Shown one piece after another: positions 8,331 to 16,940 of a stretch of 64,000 nt of DNA (within the stretch, counting starts at the first letter, position 1; each line of letters starts with the position of its first letter). The notes under the pieces were generated by a model that ran no database searches, was not told where the DNA came from, and was given only the letters and a program-made list of their open reading frames with translations. A program made the position numbers and the translations under genes. The DNA comes from Dehalococcoidia bacterium (GTDB taxonomy: Bacteria > Chloroflexota > Dehalococcoidia > Lucifugimonadales > Lucifugimonadaceae), in the NCBI GenBank assembly GCA_029940375.1, contig JAPYUX010000001.1, positions 118,446 to 182,445 on the forward strand. Direction: 5' to 3'.

Positions 8331-10031
8331 TTAACTAGTAATAGCTCCTTTTGAAGCAGGCTGAACCAATTTAATATATTTTCCTAGACTCCCTTTATTG
8401 TATTGAGATTTTCTTGGTTTCCAAGAAGAAAGTCTCTTGTTGATTTCATCGTCATCTATTAATATATTTAACTGAAATTTATCCAAATCTATTTCAATTG
8501 AATCCCCATCATTCACTATGGCTATTGGACCTCCTACAGCTGCCTCTGGGCCAACGTGACCTATGACTGCACCGTGTGATCCTCCTGAAAATCTACCATC
8601 TGTAATTAAGTAAACACTTTCGCCCAAACCTTGTCCAACTAAAGCTCCAGTGAGGGATAACATCTCCCTCATCCCAGGACCACCTTTTGGACCTTCATAA
8701 CGAATTATTAATACGTCTCCATTTTTAATTGACCTTTTTTTAATAGATTCCATTGCTTCTTCTTCTTGGTTAAAAACTTTGGCGGGACCAATAAATTTTT
8801 TACCGAATTGATGACCCGCAACTTTTAATACACAACCATCTGGTGCCAAATTCCCAAACAAAGTCACTAAACCTCCTGTCCTAGAAATAGGAGAACTTAC
8901 ATTTTTTACTATCTCATTTTCAGAATCTTTTGAATTAATATTTTTTAGATTTTCTTTAATCGTTTTGCCAGTTATTGTAAGTTCGTCTCCATGTAATAAA
9001 CCTGCATCCAGTAACCTTTTCATTACAAGTTGTACTCCTCCAATTTTATCTAGATCAAACATTAAATATTTTCCTCCAGGTTTCATATCTGCTAACAATG
9101 GAGTTTTCATAGAAATATCATGAATATCTTTTAGTGAAAGCTTTACTCCCATTTCATTAGCTATGGCTGGAAGATGAAGTGCAGAATTTGTCGATCCTCC
9201 CATTGCAACAACAAGAGTGACAGCATTTTCAAAAGCCTTCCTAGTTAGTATGTCTGAGGGCCTAATATTTTCTCTTACCAAATTCATAACAGCCATTCCT
9301 GCTTCTCTAGATGAAGCAATTTTTCTTTGATCAACATTTGCTTCAGAAGCTGATCCAGGAATACTTATTCCCAATGCTTCCCCTATGCTAGACATTGTAT
9401 TTGCAGTAAACATGCCACCACAAGCTCCTGGCCCTGGACATGCATGTGTTTCTATGTCATGTAGTTGTTGGTCGTTAATTTCTCCTGATTGCCTTCTACC
9501 AACAGCCTCAAAAACACTAACAATTTGTAAATCTTCACCATTTAAATTTCCAGGTAATATTGATCCTCCATAAACAAATACACTTGGGATATTTAATCTA
9601 GCCATGGCCATCATTGCACCTGGCAGAGATTTATCACATCCAGCGATGGCTACCAAACCATCATACCTTTCTGCAAAACAAACTGTTTCTATTGAATCTG
9701 CAATTATTTCTCTAGAAACTAGAGATCCTTTCATTCCTTCTGTTCCCATTGAAATTGCATCTGAAACAGTGATTGTACCGAATTCAAATGGAGTTCCTTT
9801 AGAATAATTTACACCTTTTTTAACCGCTTCTACTAATGGCTTAATTCCTGAATTACAAGGTGTAACTTCATTATGTGTTGAAGCGACCCCAATGAAAGGA
9901 GCATTTATATCATCATCATTGAGTCCCATTGCTCTCATCATGGATCTATGAGGAGCTCTTATGATTCCTTCTGTAGTTTCCCAACTTCTCCATTTTCCTA
10001 TTTGTCTTTTTGCTTTAGATTTTTTATTCAT
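8331..10031 (-). CDS. ilvD: dihydroxy-acid dehydratase
   Basis: The protein has 566 residues from the chosen start, the normal length. It catalyses dehydration of 2,3-dihydroxy-isovalerate / -methylvalerate in valine, leucine and isoleucine synthesis. Fe-S and Mg motifs are visible: [32 protein letters not shown] with cluster cysteines, and the late GRFSGGSHG with the catalytic serine. The frame is open further up to 10112, but the ATG at 10031 has AAGGAAAAG directly before it and gives the expected N-terminus, while the upstream 27 codons are not IlvD-like. No other ilv gene is in the window; the ThDP enzyme at 44-46 kb is an acetolactate-synthase relative but not clearly IlvB. Confidence 0.95.
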   Translation of the reverse strand: MNKKSKAKRQIGKWRSWETTEGIIRAPHRSMMRAMGLNDDDINAPFIGVASTHNEVTPCNSGIKPLVEAVKKGVNYSKGTPFEFGTITVSDAISMGTEGMKGSLVSREIIADSIETVCFAERYDGLVAIAGCDKSLPGAMMAMARLNIPSVFVYGGSILPGNLNGEDLQIVSVFEAVGRRQSGEINDQQLHDIETHACPGPGACGGMFTANTMSSIGEALGISIPGSASEANVDQRKIASSREAGMAVMNLVRENIRPSDILTRKAFENAVTLVVAMGGSTNSALHLPAIANEMGVKLSLKDIHDISMKTPLLADMKPGGKYLMFDLDKIGGVQLVMKRLLDAGLLHGDELTITGKTIKENLKNINSKDSENEIVKNVSSPISRTGGLVTLFGNLAPDGCVLKVAGHQFGKKFIGPAKVFNQEEEAMESIKKRSIKNGDVLIIRYEGPKGGPGMREMLSLTGALVGQGLGESVYLITDGRFSGGSHGAVIGHVGPEAAVGGPIAIVNDGDSIEIDLDKFQLNILIDDDEINKRLSSWKPRKSQYNKGSLGKYIKLVQPASKGAITS

Positions 10032-10278
10032 CTTTTCCTTAAAAAAATTATGATTTAAACTTGTGAGTGTCGTATTATCCTTACACCCAGTATATAACTC
10101 TATAGGAATCATATATATTAATTTTTTTGATCTTTCCTTAATTTTTTATTAAATACTAACTATTTAATTTTAAAATAAGATAACCTAAAATAATATTTGT
10201 CTAAAATTTAAGTTAGATGTGTCTCTATAGTAATGTAAAAAATGGTAATTTATTTAATTTTCAAATAATGGAGTGCTT

Positions 10279-12819
10279 ATGAAAACTACAAACAAAGAAA
10301 AACAATTTCGACTACCAAAAAATATTGTTCCAAACAGATATGAAATAAAATTATCACCAGATCTCGAAGACAAAATTTTTTTGGGAGAAGTTCTAATAGA
10401 AATAAATGTTTTGGAAAAAACTAATTTTATATCTTTAAATGCAATTGAATTAGACATTGAGAAATGTGAACTTATCTTAAATCAAAAAAATAATATTGTC
10501 AGTGAATGGAAATTGGATAAAGATGTTGAAATTCTTAAAATTAATTTAAAAGAATTCATTGAGATTGGGTCTTATAAAATATTCATTCAATATAAAGGGA
10601 TATTAAATGAAAAATTAAGAGGATTTTATCATTCAAGTTTTAAGGATTCAAAAGGAAAATTACAATCTATAGCCACAACTCAAATGGAATCTACTGATGC
10701 TAGACGTTCTTTTCCGTGTTTTGATGAACCCAGTTACAAGGCTATATTTTCTATCACATTAGATGTGCACAGAGATTTATATGCTGTTTCAAATTCAGAA
10801 ATAAAAACAATTATCGATTTAGATCAAGATAAAAAAAGAGTAGAATTCGTTGATACAATTCCTATGTCTACATATTTAGTGGCCTTTATTGTAGGACCTT
10901 TCAAAGCTTCAAGAACAGTTGATGTGTCTGGAGTACCGTTGAGAATAATTTACCCTGAAGGAAAAGATGATTTATGTGATTATGCACTTGATGTTGGTGA
11001 ATTCGCATTACAATATTTCTCTGATTATTATAAGATACCTTATCCTGGAGATAAATTGGATATGATAGCGATCCCAGATTTTGCTTTCGGTGCAATGGAA
11101 AATCTAGGATGTATAACTTATAGAGAAGCATTACTTTTAGTTGACAAAAAAAAAGCTACATCAAATGAATTAATGAGAATTGCTGATGTAATATGTCATG
11201 AGATTGCTCATATGTGGTTTGGCGATTTAGTAACAATGAAATGGTGGAATGGTATTTGGCTTAATGAAGCATTTGCCACATTTATGGCAACAAAAGCTGT
11301 TGCAGAATATAATTTTGAATGGAATAGATGGGCTCAATTTTCTCTTGAAAAATCTATGGCAATGGATATTGATTCATTATTAAATACTAGACCTATTGAG
11401 TATCCCGTCATTACTCCATCCGATGCCGATGGTATGTTTGATCTGATTACCTATGAAAAAGGAGGTTCTATATTGCGTATGCTTGAGCAATTTTTAGGTG
11501 AACAAACCTTTAGAGATGGAGTTTCTTTATACTTGACTGAACATTCTTATTCAAACACTGAAACGGATGACCTTTGGAAATCTTTAGAAATTATTTCAAA
11601 ACAACCAGTTAAAGAATTTATGGATTCTTGGGTTTTTCAACCAGGACACCCAATAATTAATGTATCAGTAGAAAATAGGAATATTTTGCTTAAACAAAGT
11701 TCCTTCAAATATATAAATTCAAATAATAAAATACAAAAAAATACTTGGGGAATCCCATTAGTTGTAAAAATTTTCAACAAGGATAAAGAAACTACCAAAA
11801 AAATATTATTTGATCAAAAAGAACTTTGTTTAGATTTTCAAATGAATGATGAGACTATTTTATTCAACGCAAATGCGTATGGTTTTTATAGAGTTGATCC
11901 GAGAACATCTATAAATGATTTTCTAAATCTAAATAAATTAAATTCACAAGAAAAATATACGCTTATTGACGATCTATGGTCTTTAAATGTAAATGGGTCA
12001 ATATTGTCTGATGAATTTATAGATTTCACTAATAGGTTTAATAAAGAAACAGATCCTGATATTTTATCATTGTTATTTTCTTGTTTGTCGAGTTTACACA
12101 GAATTTATTTTTATTCTAGGAACAAAAAACTAGAAAACACTATAGAATCTATCTTTAATAATTCTTATGATCTTCTTGTATCAAAAAAGAAAAAATCAAT
12201 TAGAGACATTCAAGCAGTATCTGTTTGTTTCAGAGCACTTGGAATGTTGATAAACGATAAAAAAATTATTGAAAAAAGTTTATCGATTAGTGATTCTTAT
12301 ATGACAGATAATACTTCTGATTATGAGCCAGATATAATTTCTAGTGCGATATCAATAAGTGCATATCATGGTAATAAAAATTTATTTGATAAATTTGTTC
12401 ATCAAATGAAAAATTTATCAACTCCCCAAGATGAATTGAAATATCAAAGATCACTAACTTTATTTCAAGGAGAAAAAGAAATGAATTCATTATTTGATTT
12501 GATCGATTCAGATACCATCCGATCTCAAGATGCACCTTACTTATTGGCATCTGCTTTAACAAATATAAATAATGGTTGGCTTGCTTGGAAATATATCAAA
12601 TCAAACTGGGAAATTCTAAAAAATAAATTCCCCGAAAACTCATTGGTGCGTATGTTGTCAGGAATTAGATCTTTGAACAGAGATGAGTATTTTAAAGAAA
12701 TCAAAGCATTTTTTGCAAATGATAAAAAATTATCTCAAGGACAACTACAATTAAAACAGCATTTAGAAAAACTTGAGATTAATGTAAATATGAGATCTAG
12801 AGAATTAAATCGTGGTTAA
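10279..12819 (+). CDS. M1 family zinc aminopeptidase
   Basis: The protein has 846 residues. It has the exopeptidase motif GAMEN at 271-275 and the zinc site HEIAH at 307-311 with the third ligand in NEAFA about 19 residues on (Glu330). The layout is N-terminal beta-saddle, thermolysin-like catalytic domain to about 440, beta-sandwich, then the C-terminal ERAP1-like helical domain from about 520 to the end, as in aminopeptidase N / puromycin-sensitive types. It removes N-terminal residues from peptides. No signal peptide is visible, so it should be cytoplasmic. A GTG at 10273 is also in frame, but GGAG at 10270-10273 is spaced correctly for the ATG at 10279. It ends 4 bp inside the convergent PAC2 gene. 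Confidence 0.93.
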   Translation: MKTTNKEKQFRLPKNIVPNRYEIKLSPDLEDKIFLGEVLIEINVLEKTNFISLNAIELDIEKCELILNQKNNIVSEWKLDKDVEILKINLKEFIEIGSYKIFIQYKGILNEKLRGFYHSSFKDSKGKLQSIATTQMESTDARRSFPCFDEPSYKAIFSITLDVHRDLYAVSNSEIKTIIDLDQDKKRVEFVDTIPMSTYLVAFIVGPFKASRTVDVSGVPLRIIYPEGKDDLCDYALDVGEFALQYFSDYYKIPYPGDKLDMIAIPDFAFGAMENLGCITYREALLLVDKKKATSNELMRIADVICHEIAHMWFGDLVTMKWWNGIWLNEAFATFMATKAVAEYNFEWNRWAQFSLEKSMAMDIDSLLNTRPIEYPVITPSDADGMFDLITYEKGGSILRMLEQFLGEQTFRDGVSLYLTEHSYSNTETDDLWKSLEIISKQPVKEFMDSWVFQPGHPIINVSVENRNILLKQSSFKYINSNNKIQKNTWGIPLVVKIFNKDKETTKKILFDQKELCLDFQMNDETILFNANAYGFYRVDPRTSINDFLNLNKLNSQEKYTLIDDLWSLNVNGSILSDEFIDFTNRFNKETDPDILSLLFSCLSSLHRIYFYSRNKKLENTIESIFNNSYDLLVSKKKKSIRDIQAVSVCFRALGMLINDKKIIEKSLSISDSYMTDNTSDYEPDIISSAISISAYHGNKNLFDKFVHQMKNLSTPQDELKYQRSLTLFQGEKEMNSLFDLIDSDTIRSQDAPYLLASALTNINNGWLAWKYIKSNWEILKNKFPENSLVRMLSGIRSLNRDEYFKEIKAFFANDKKLSQGQLQLKQHLEKLEINVNMRSRELNRG

Positions 12820-13679
12820 CTGTCCTCTAAACCTTTCAAAAAATCCTCTATTTCAGGAGAAAGATCTAAATCTTGTTTTGATATATTTTGCTCATTTTCA
12901 AACTTTTTTATTATATCTAAGATCGAATTATTGTTTGAAAGATCTTTATTAAGTTTTTGATATTGATTTATACCTTTTTGTTTCTCTGGGAAATTAGTAG
13001 GAAAATCATAGATTCTTGATAAGTATTCTAATAATCTGCTTGTTGCCATATAATCATCGTTCAATTTTATGTACAAAGGAATATGAACCATTAGGCTTAG
13101 TAACTCTATAGAAATTGTATTATTTAGTAAGTTTCCTATTTGATTTGTTATACTTGTAGGCCCTTCATATTTTGAGTTTAATTTTAATATTTCATTCAAA
13201 GGTTTAGGTGGTATCCATCCTTTATAAGTTCCTGTAACGGGTAATGGACGTGTATGAGGTACTGAGTCAAACATTCCCCCAACGGAGATAAATCTTTTTC
13301 CATTAAGTTTTTGTATTAAATCTATCATCGCATCATTATAATCTTCACTATTATTATGTGGTTCTAACATATATATAAGAAACATATTGATTTCACTATT
13401 TCCTTGTGGATTTTTTTTCCCAAAAATTTTGGTATTTGGAATTCTAATGATTCTCTCACCGTTTTCATATAATATTTCTGGCCGATATCTTGTCATATCA
13501 TAATATTTACTTGGTCTATTCAACTCTCCAATTTCTTCTAACTCAAAAATATCCACCAGGCGACTTATTACATTATGTCCAACATTTCCAACATTTATCC
13601 AAGGCCTCAAAATGGAAATAAAATGACTATTGCTATATGATCCTATAGGTATATCTAGTTTGAATTCATTTATATTCAT
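12816..13679 (-). CDS. PAC2 family protein
   Basis: The protein has 287 residues. The N-terminal region (RPWINVGNVGHNVISRL, about residues 25-41) and the mid-part GGMFDSVPHTRPLPVTG are characteristic of the PAC2 / DUF75 family, named for the proteasome assembly chaperone 2 and common in archaea, actinobacteria and Chloroflexota. The C-terminus is lysine- and glutamate-rich with a predicted helical tail (about 230-287). Its biochemical role in bacteria is unknown; members adopt a nucleoside-phosphorylase-like fold. No proteasome genes are in this window. A good -35/-10 pair lies just upstream. Confidence 0.8.
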   Translation of the reverse strand: MNINEFKLDIPIGSYSNSHFISILRPWINVGNVGHNVISRLVDIFELEEIGELNRPSKYYDMTRYRPEILYENGERIIRIPNTKIFGKKNPQGNSEINMFLIYMLEPHNNSEDYNDAMIDLIQKLNGKRFISVGGMFDSVPHTRPLPVTGTYKGWIPPKPLNEILKLNSKYEGPTSITNQIGNLLNNTISIELLSLMVHIPLYIKLNDDYMATSRLLEYLSRIYDFPTNFPEKQKGINQYQKLNKDLSNNNSILDIIKKFENEQNISKQDLDLSPEIEDFLKGLEDS

Positions 13680-13706
13680 TATTTTATTAGTTCTATTTTC
13701 TATGTA

Positions 13707-13734
13707 ATTATAATAAATTATTTATTAATGTCAC
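13707..13734 (-). promoter_or_regulatory. sigma70-type promoter of the PAC2 gene
   Basis: On the minus strand GTGACA (13734-13729) and TATAAT (13712-13707) are separated by 16 bp. The start codon at 13679 is about 20 bases beyond the expected transcription start. There is no strong Shine-Dalgarno in that leader. Confidence 0.5.
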
Positions 13735-13808
13735 ATTGTATTTTTTTTTTGTACAATTTATGATCTTTATAAGTGTTAAATTAAAACACAGAAAAACTAG
13801 TTATGAAA

Positions 13809-13884
13809 GGAGGTTATTTAATTGGAGACTAATTATAAGCGGGGTGCTTTGATCTGAAGGCGCCAAAAAGGTTTAAGTACCTCC
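13809..13884 (+). ncRNA. candidate multibranched structured RNA (riboswitch-like or small RNA)
   Basis: No gene is found in 13680-13950. This segment folds by inspection into a three-way junction. P1 is GGAGGT (13809-13814) with ACCTCC (13879-13884). P2 is TAATT/AATTA (13819-13823 / 13831-13835) around a GGAGACT loop. P3 is an 8-bp stem 13843-13850 / 13857-13864 (two G-T wobbles) with a GATCTG loop, followed by an unpaired A-rich stretch. It is much more G+C-rich than its surroundings. Directly downstream is a 26-bp hairpin, then the Nudix gene. It does not match any riboswitch consensus I can recall (TPP, SAM, preQ1, fluoride, guanidine). A short ORF with a good RBS (TTG at 13822, eleven codons) overlaps it and is an alternative reading. 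Confidence 0.35.
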
Positions 13885-13885
13885 A

Positions 13886-13941
13886 CTAAGGGTGAAATTA
13901 TCCGATAGAGATTTTTCTCTATCCGATAATTTCACCCTTAG
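13886..13941 (+). repeat. near-perfect 26-bp inverted repeat (long hairpin)
   Basis: The arms 13886-13911 and 13916-13941 pair at 25 of 26 positions (one C-C mismatch at 13903/13924) around a TTTT loop. TATCCGATA appears in direct orientation in both arms. Three T residues and an AT-rich run follow, then the Nudix ATG at 13951. It could be the terminator or attenuator of the preceding RNA, a translation block for the Nudix gene, or a palindromic mobile remnant. The T-tract is weak for a standard terminator. Confidence 0.7.
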
Positions 13942-13950
13942 TTTATATAT

Positions 13951-14427
13951 ATGATTATTAAACATTTCACATCTACAGTTTTTGTAGTTTTTAAAAATAA
14001 AATCTTTTTACATTGGCATGCTAAAGTAAAAGAATGGCTACCACCAGGTGGGCACATAGAACTCAATGAAGATCCAATCGAAACAGCAATTAGAGAAACC
14101 ATAGAAGAATTAGGTATTGAGATTCAAATAGTTAATAGAAAATCTAATTTATTTAAATTCGATGATGTTGATTCAATACCTAGTCCTGAAACAATCTTAT
14201 TGGAAGAAGTTGTTGATCAAACTAAAGGGAAGCATTTACATATTGACATGATTTATTATGGTAAACCAATTAAAGATAATATTAACATAAAAGATGGTTG
14301 GATTCTGGTTGATAAAAAATCTTTACTTGAAAAAAAAGAATTTATGACGCCAGAAAATAATTTTCAAGCACCTCCTCAAGATGTTATCCTTCTTGGATTA
14401 GATGCAATTACGCAACTTAGAAATTAA
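13951..14427 (+). CDS. Nudix hydrolase
   Basis: The protein has 158 residues. A complete Nudix box is present: G at 35, H-I-E-L-N, E, seven residues, R-E-T-I-E-E-L-G-I (about residues 35-58), which binds Mg and hydrolyses nucleoside diphosphates linked to another group. The substrate is unknown; the short length suggests an ADP-ribose, (d)NTP or mRNA-cap type activity. The ATG lies only nine bases after a strong 26-bp hairpin and has no Shine-Dalgarno sequence, so either translation is leaderless or it is controlled by that hairpin. Its last 4 bp overlap the convergent dehydrogenase gene. Confidence 0.87.
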   Translation: MIIKHFTSTVFVVFKNKIFLHWHAKVKEWLPPGGHIELNEDPIETAIRETIEELGIEIQIVNRKSNLFKFDDVDSIPSPETILLEEVVDQTKGKHLHIDMIYYGKPIKDNINIKDGWILVDKKSLLEKKEFMTPENNFQAPPQDVILLGLDAITQLRN

Positions 14428-15317
14428 TGTTTCTTAATTTCTATACCTGCTAATTTCTCTACGTATTTTGCTATCGCTGAGTGGTCACTTTTTCCTTCTC
14501 CTTGTATCATCAAAGCCGTTAATACCTGTTGAAGGTTTGCAGTCACTTGAAGAGGTATGTCCAAGTCTCTCGCTGCTTCCATTGCATTATTTATATCTTT
14601 ATAATGTAATTCTATTCTAAAACCTGGATTAAAATTTCTATCAACTATCATTGGAGCTTTGGCATTTATGACATTTGAACCAGCCAAGCCACCTTGAATT
14701 GCTTTATATACTGTTTCTGGATTAACACCAGCCTTTGCTGCTAGGGTCAAGGCTTCAGCTAGTGCATGAATATTTGCACCCACACAAATTTGGTTAGCAA
14801 GTTTTGTTATTTGACCCGCTCCATGTTTTCCACATAAAATTGATGTTTTTCCTAAAACATCAAATAAAGGTTTTGCTTGTTCAAAATTATCTGCAGAGCC
14901 ACCAACCATTATGGCAAGATCTCCAGAAATTGCAAAAGGTTCACCCCCTGAAACAGGAGCATCCAAAAAGCTTACTCCTTTTTCATCGCATTTTTTTCCT
15001 ATTCTTTCTGAAACTCCTGGAGCTATTGAACTCATATCTATTATGAGATGACCTTTTGAAGCTCCTTCCAAAACACCTCCATCTCCGCATATAGCTGACT
15101 CAGCTTGAGGACCATCTTGAACCATAGTGATGGTTATACTAGCATTAGTGGATGCCTCAGAGCTTGTTTTGCATCCTTTGGCACCTTCTTTTTCTAATTC
15201 CTTAACTGGGTCTGGGAATAGATCATAAACAGATAATTCATATCCAGCTTTTAACAAATTTTTTGCCATTGGTTTTCCCATAATTCCTAAACCAACAAAT
15301 GCTATTTTTTCTGCCAT
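14424..15317 (-). CDS. NAD(P)-dependent beta-hydroxyacid dehydrogenase (GarR / HIBADH family)
   Basis: The protein has 297 residues, standard for the family. Features are the Rossmann motif GLGIMGKPMAKNLLKAGY at the N-terminus, the substrate-binding DAPVSGG (about residues 119-125) and catalytic lysine in GQITKLANQ (about 170). Members include tartronate semialdehyde reductase (GarR/GlxR) and 3-hydroxyisobutyrate dehydrogenase; sequence alone does not decide which. The VQDGPQ segment and length are closest to GarR-type enzymes, so a role in glyoxylate/glycerate or valine metabolism is likely. GGAG lies upstream of the ATG. A ferredoxin-NADP reductase gene is upstream on the same strand, 48 bp away. 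Confidence 0.87.
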   Translation of the reverse strand: MAEKIAFVGLGIMGKPMAKNLLKAGYELSVYDLFPDPVKELEKEGAKGCKTSSEASTNASITITMVQDGPQAESAICGDGGVLEGASKGHLIIDMSSIAPGVSERIGKKCDEKGVSFLDAPVSGGEPFAISGDLAIMVGGSADNFEQAKPLFDVLGKTSILCGKHGAGQITKLANQICVGANIHALAEALTLAAKAGVNPETVYKAIQGGLAGSNVINAKAPMIVDRNFNPGFRIELHYKDINNAMEAARDLDIPLQVTANLQQVLTALMIQGEGKSDHSAIAKYVEKLAGIEIKKH

Positions 15318-15365
15318 AATTTACTCCTTTTTTTTTTATCATGTTACATGAAAATCAGTTAAATT

Positions 15366-16112
15366 CTAATCTTTCCAAAACCTTTCTTCTAGAAAAGCAA
15401 AATCACTATCTTTCAATTTTTCTTTTACGTCTTCAATCATACCAGGATGACCACAGGCATAAACAATCGTTTCATTAGGATTAACTTTCCAAGATTTAAT
15501 CCTGTCTTCAAGAACATTGTTAACTCTTCCTTTTAATCCTCGCCAATTTTTATTCCTATCTTCCAAAGGTCTACTTATCGTTGCTTCAAAGATAACATTT
15601 CTATTGTTTTCTGCTAATTTTTGTAATTCATTATCGTATCCAAATTCATCTAAATATGAGGCACCTTCTAAAACATAAAAATTAGAATTTGAGAAACTTG
15701 TATCTTTTAAATATTTTCGTAACATGCTCACGTAAGGAGCAATTCCTGTTACAGTTCCAACCATTACATGGTTTTTATAATCTGGTTTCAATACGAATAT
15801 GCCCTTGGCTCTTGGTCTCATAGTTACTAAATCTCCAAGGTTTAAATCATTTAATAACGGGGTTAGATTTCCATCAGGACGAGGTACTAGTTCTATAAAA
15901 AGTTCTATTAAATCTTCTTCTGGAGATGAAACTATAGAATAAGCTCTTTCTATACCTTCCGAACCAATTGTACAGTATTGTCCTGGATTAAAATTAAATT
16001 TTTCTTCTGGTTGAAGCCAGGTTTTCCATAAATCTTCAGTAAGTTGTTCTCTTTTTACAATCTTTGCCCACATGAACTTCCCCTTAACAACATTAACAGC
16101 ATTAAAATTCAT
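15366..16112 (-). CDS. fpr: ferredoxin/flavodoxin--NADP(+) reductase
   Basis: The protein has 248 residues, close to E. coli Fpr. Its FAD-binding part includes FNPGQYCTIG and the ERAYSIVSSP motif (about residues 52-61, Arg-x-Tyr-Ser). The NADP part includes GTVTGIAPYVSMLRK and the CGHPGMIEDVKEKL loop. It ends FLEERFWKD, a family signature. It transfers electrons between NADP(H) and ferredoxin or flavodoxin. The chosen ATG has GGGGAG eight bases upstream; an internal Met14 is possible but less well placed. The upstream divergent gap to pyrR (16113-16384) is AT-rich and holds the pyr promoter region on the other strand. Confidence 0.88.
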   Translation of the reverse strand: MNFNAVNVVKGKFMWAKIVKREQLTEDLWKTWLQPEEKFNFNPGQYCTIGSEGIERAYSIVSSPEEDLIELFIELVPRPDGNLTPLLNDLNLGDLVTMRPRAKGIFVLKPDYKNHVMVGTVTGIAPYVSMLRKYLKDTSFSNSNFYVLEGASYLDEFGYDNELQKLAENNRNVIFEATISRPLEDRNKNWRGLKGRVNNVLEDRIKSWKVNPNETIVYACGHPGMIEDVKEKLKDSDFAFLEERFWKD

Positions 16113-16304
16113 TATTTCTACTCCCCTTGTCTTATATGGTTATATATTCACTAATTGATATTAAAAGAATATTGTTAATTTGCACAATAATTATTATATT
16201 ATAAATATTTAAAATGATTTTTAGAACAAGTTGAGAAAAAAACGATAATAATTCCTTTTTACATAACGGATAAATTATCTTAAACAGAAATCAAATCTTT
16301 TTTC

Positions 16305-16332
16305 TTGAATATTTCAAATTTATTGATATCAT
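16305..16332 (+). promoter_or_regulatory. candidate promoter of the pyr operon
   Basis: TTGAAT (16305-16310), a 16-bp spacer and TATCAT (16327-16332) precede pyrR by about 50 bases. The predicted start near 16339 would give a short leader containing the PyrR hairpin. The -35 box is weak. Confidence 0.35.
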
Positions 16333-16355
16333 TGAATTTAGTAAATACTTTAAGC

Positions 16356-16371
16356 GAGTTCAGTGAAACTC
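16356..16371 (+). promoter_or_regulatory. PyrR-binding RNA hairpin in the pyr leader
   Basis: GAGTT (16356-16360) pairs perfectly with AACTC (16367-16371) around the hexaloop CAGTGA. The known PyrR anti-antiterminator consensus is ARUC-CNGNGA-GGYU. Here the loop fits CNGNGA exactly and the flanking stem differs only by base-pair-preserving changes. The pyrR Shine-Dalgarno (AAGGA, 16374-16378) begins two bases after the stem, so UMP-loaded PyrR bound here would cover the ribosome site, as described for mycobacterial pyrR. No downstream terminator hairpin is seen, so translational control is more likely than attenuation. Confidence 0.65.
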
Positions 16372-16384
16372 TCAAGGAATTTAA

Positions 16385-16936
16385 ATGTCTTACACGGGTA
16401 ACAGATTATATAAAACCCTTCTCGATCAAGAAGGAATTCGAAGAGCTATTTCCCGTATCTCACATGAAATCATTGAATCTAACAAAGGTGTGAGTGATCT
16501 AGTTATTATCGGTATCCATACTAGAGGAGTTTTTATTGCAAAAAGAATAACCGATATTATAAATAAATTTGAACGATCGAATATAACTGCGAATTCAATA
16601 GATCCTAAAAATTATAGAGATGATATTGAATTAAATATTAAACCGGAAAATGAAAATCCTCATATTGTAATTCAAAATAAAAATGTGGTTTTGATTGATG
16701 ATGTTTTGTATACAGGAAGGACTGTTAGAGCGTCTATGGAAGCTCTTTTTAGTACAGGAAGACCAAAAAATATAAAACTTGCAACTTTGATTGACAGAGG
16801 GCATAGAGAATTACCAATTAGACCTGATTTTATTGGTAAAAATATACCCACGTCTAGTAAAGAACACGTAAGAGTTTTTATGAAAGAATTTGATGGCAAG
16901 GATGCAATAGAACTATATAAAAGGATTGATTTTTAA
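16385..16936 (+). CDS. pyrR: PyrR bifunctional pyr operon regulator / uracil phosphoribosyltransferase
   Basis: The protein has 183 residues. The N-terminus IRRAISRISHEIIESNKG (about 18-36) and the PRPP-binding loop V-L-I-D-D-V-L-Y-T-G-R-T (about 105-116) are diagnostic, as is the PRPKNIKLATLIDRGHRELPI segment. The protein binds pyr mRNA when loaded with UMP and also makes UMP from uracil and PRPP. AAGGA is six bases before the ATG. It is first in the pyrR-pyrB-pyrC-carA-carB operon, 4 bp before pyrB. A PyrR-type hairpin lies directly upstream, supporting autoregulation of the whole operon. Confidence 0.95.
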   Translation: MSYTGNRLYKTLLDQEGIRRAISRISHEIIESNKGVSDLVIIGIHTRGVFIAKRITDIINKFERSNITANSIDPKNYRDDIELNIKPENENPHIVIQNKNVVLIDDVLYTGRTVRASMEALFSTGRPKNIKLATLIDRGHRELPIRPDFIGKNIPTSSKEHVRVFMKEFDGKDAIELYKRIDF

Positions 16937-16940
16937 TTAA

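Noticed and set aside
13845..13858. RF2-like programmed frameshift (GGGG then CTTTGA)
   Set aside because: The CTT-TGA is not in the frame of the short leader ORF and no prfB sequence follows.
13839..13864. Resemblance to a TPP riboswitch (GGGGTGC followed by CTGA)
   Set aside because: The second TPP domain and its invariant segment are missing, and the spacing is wrong.
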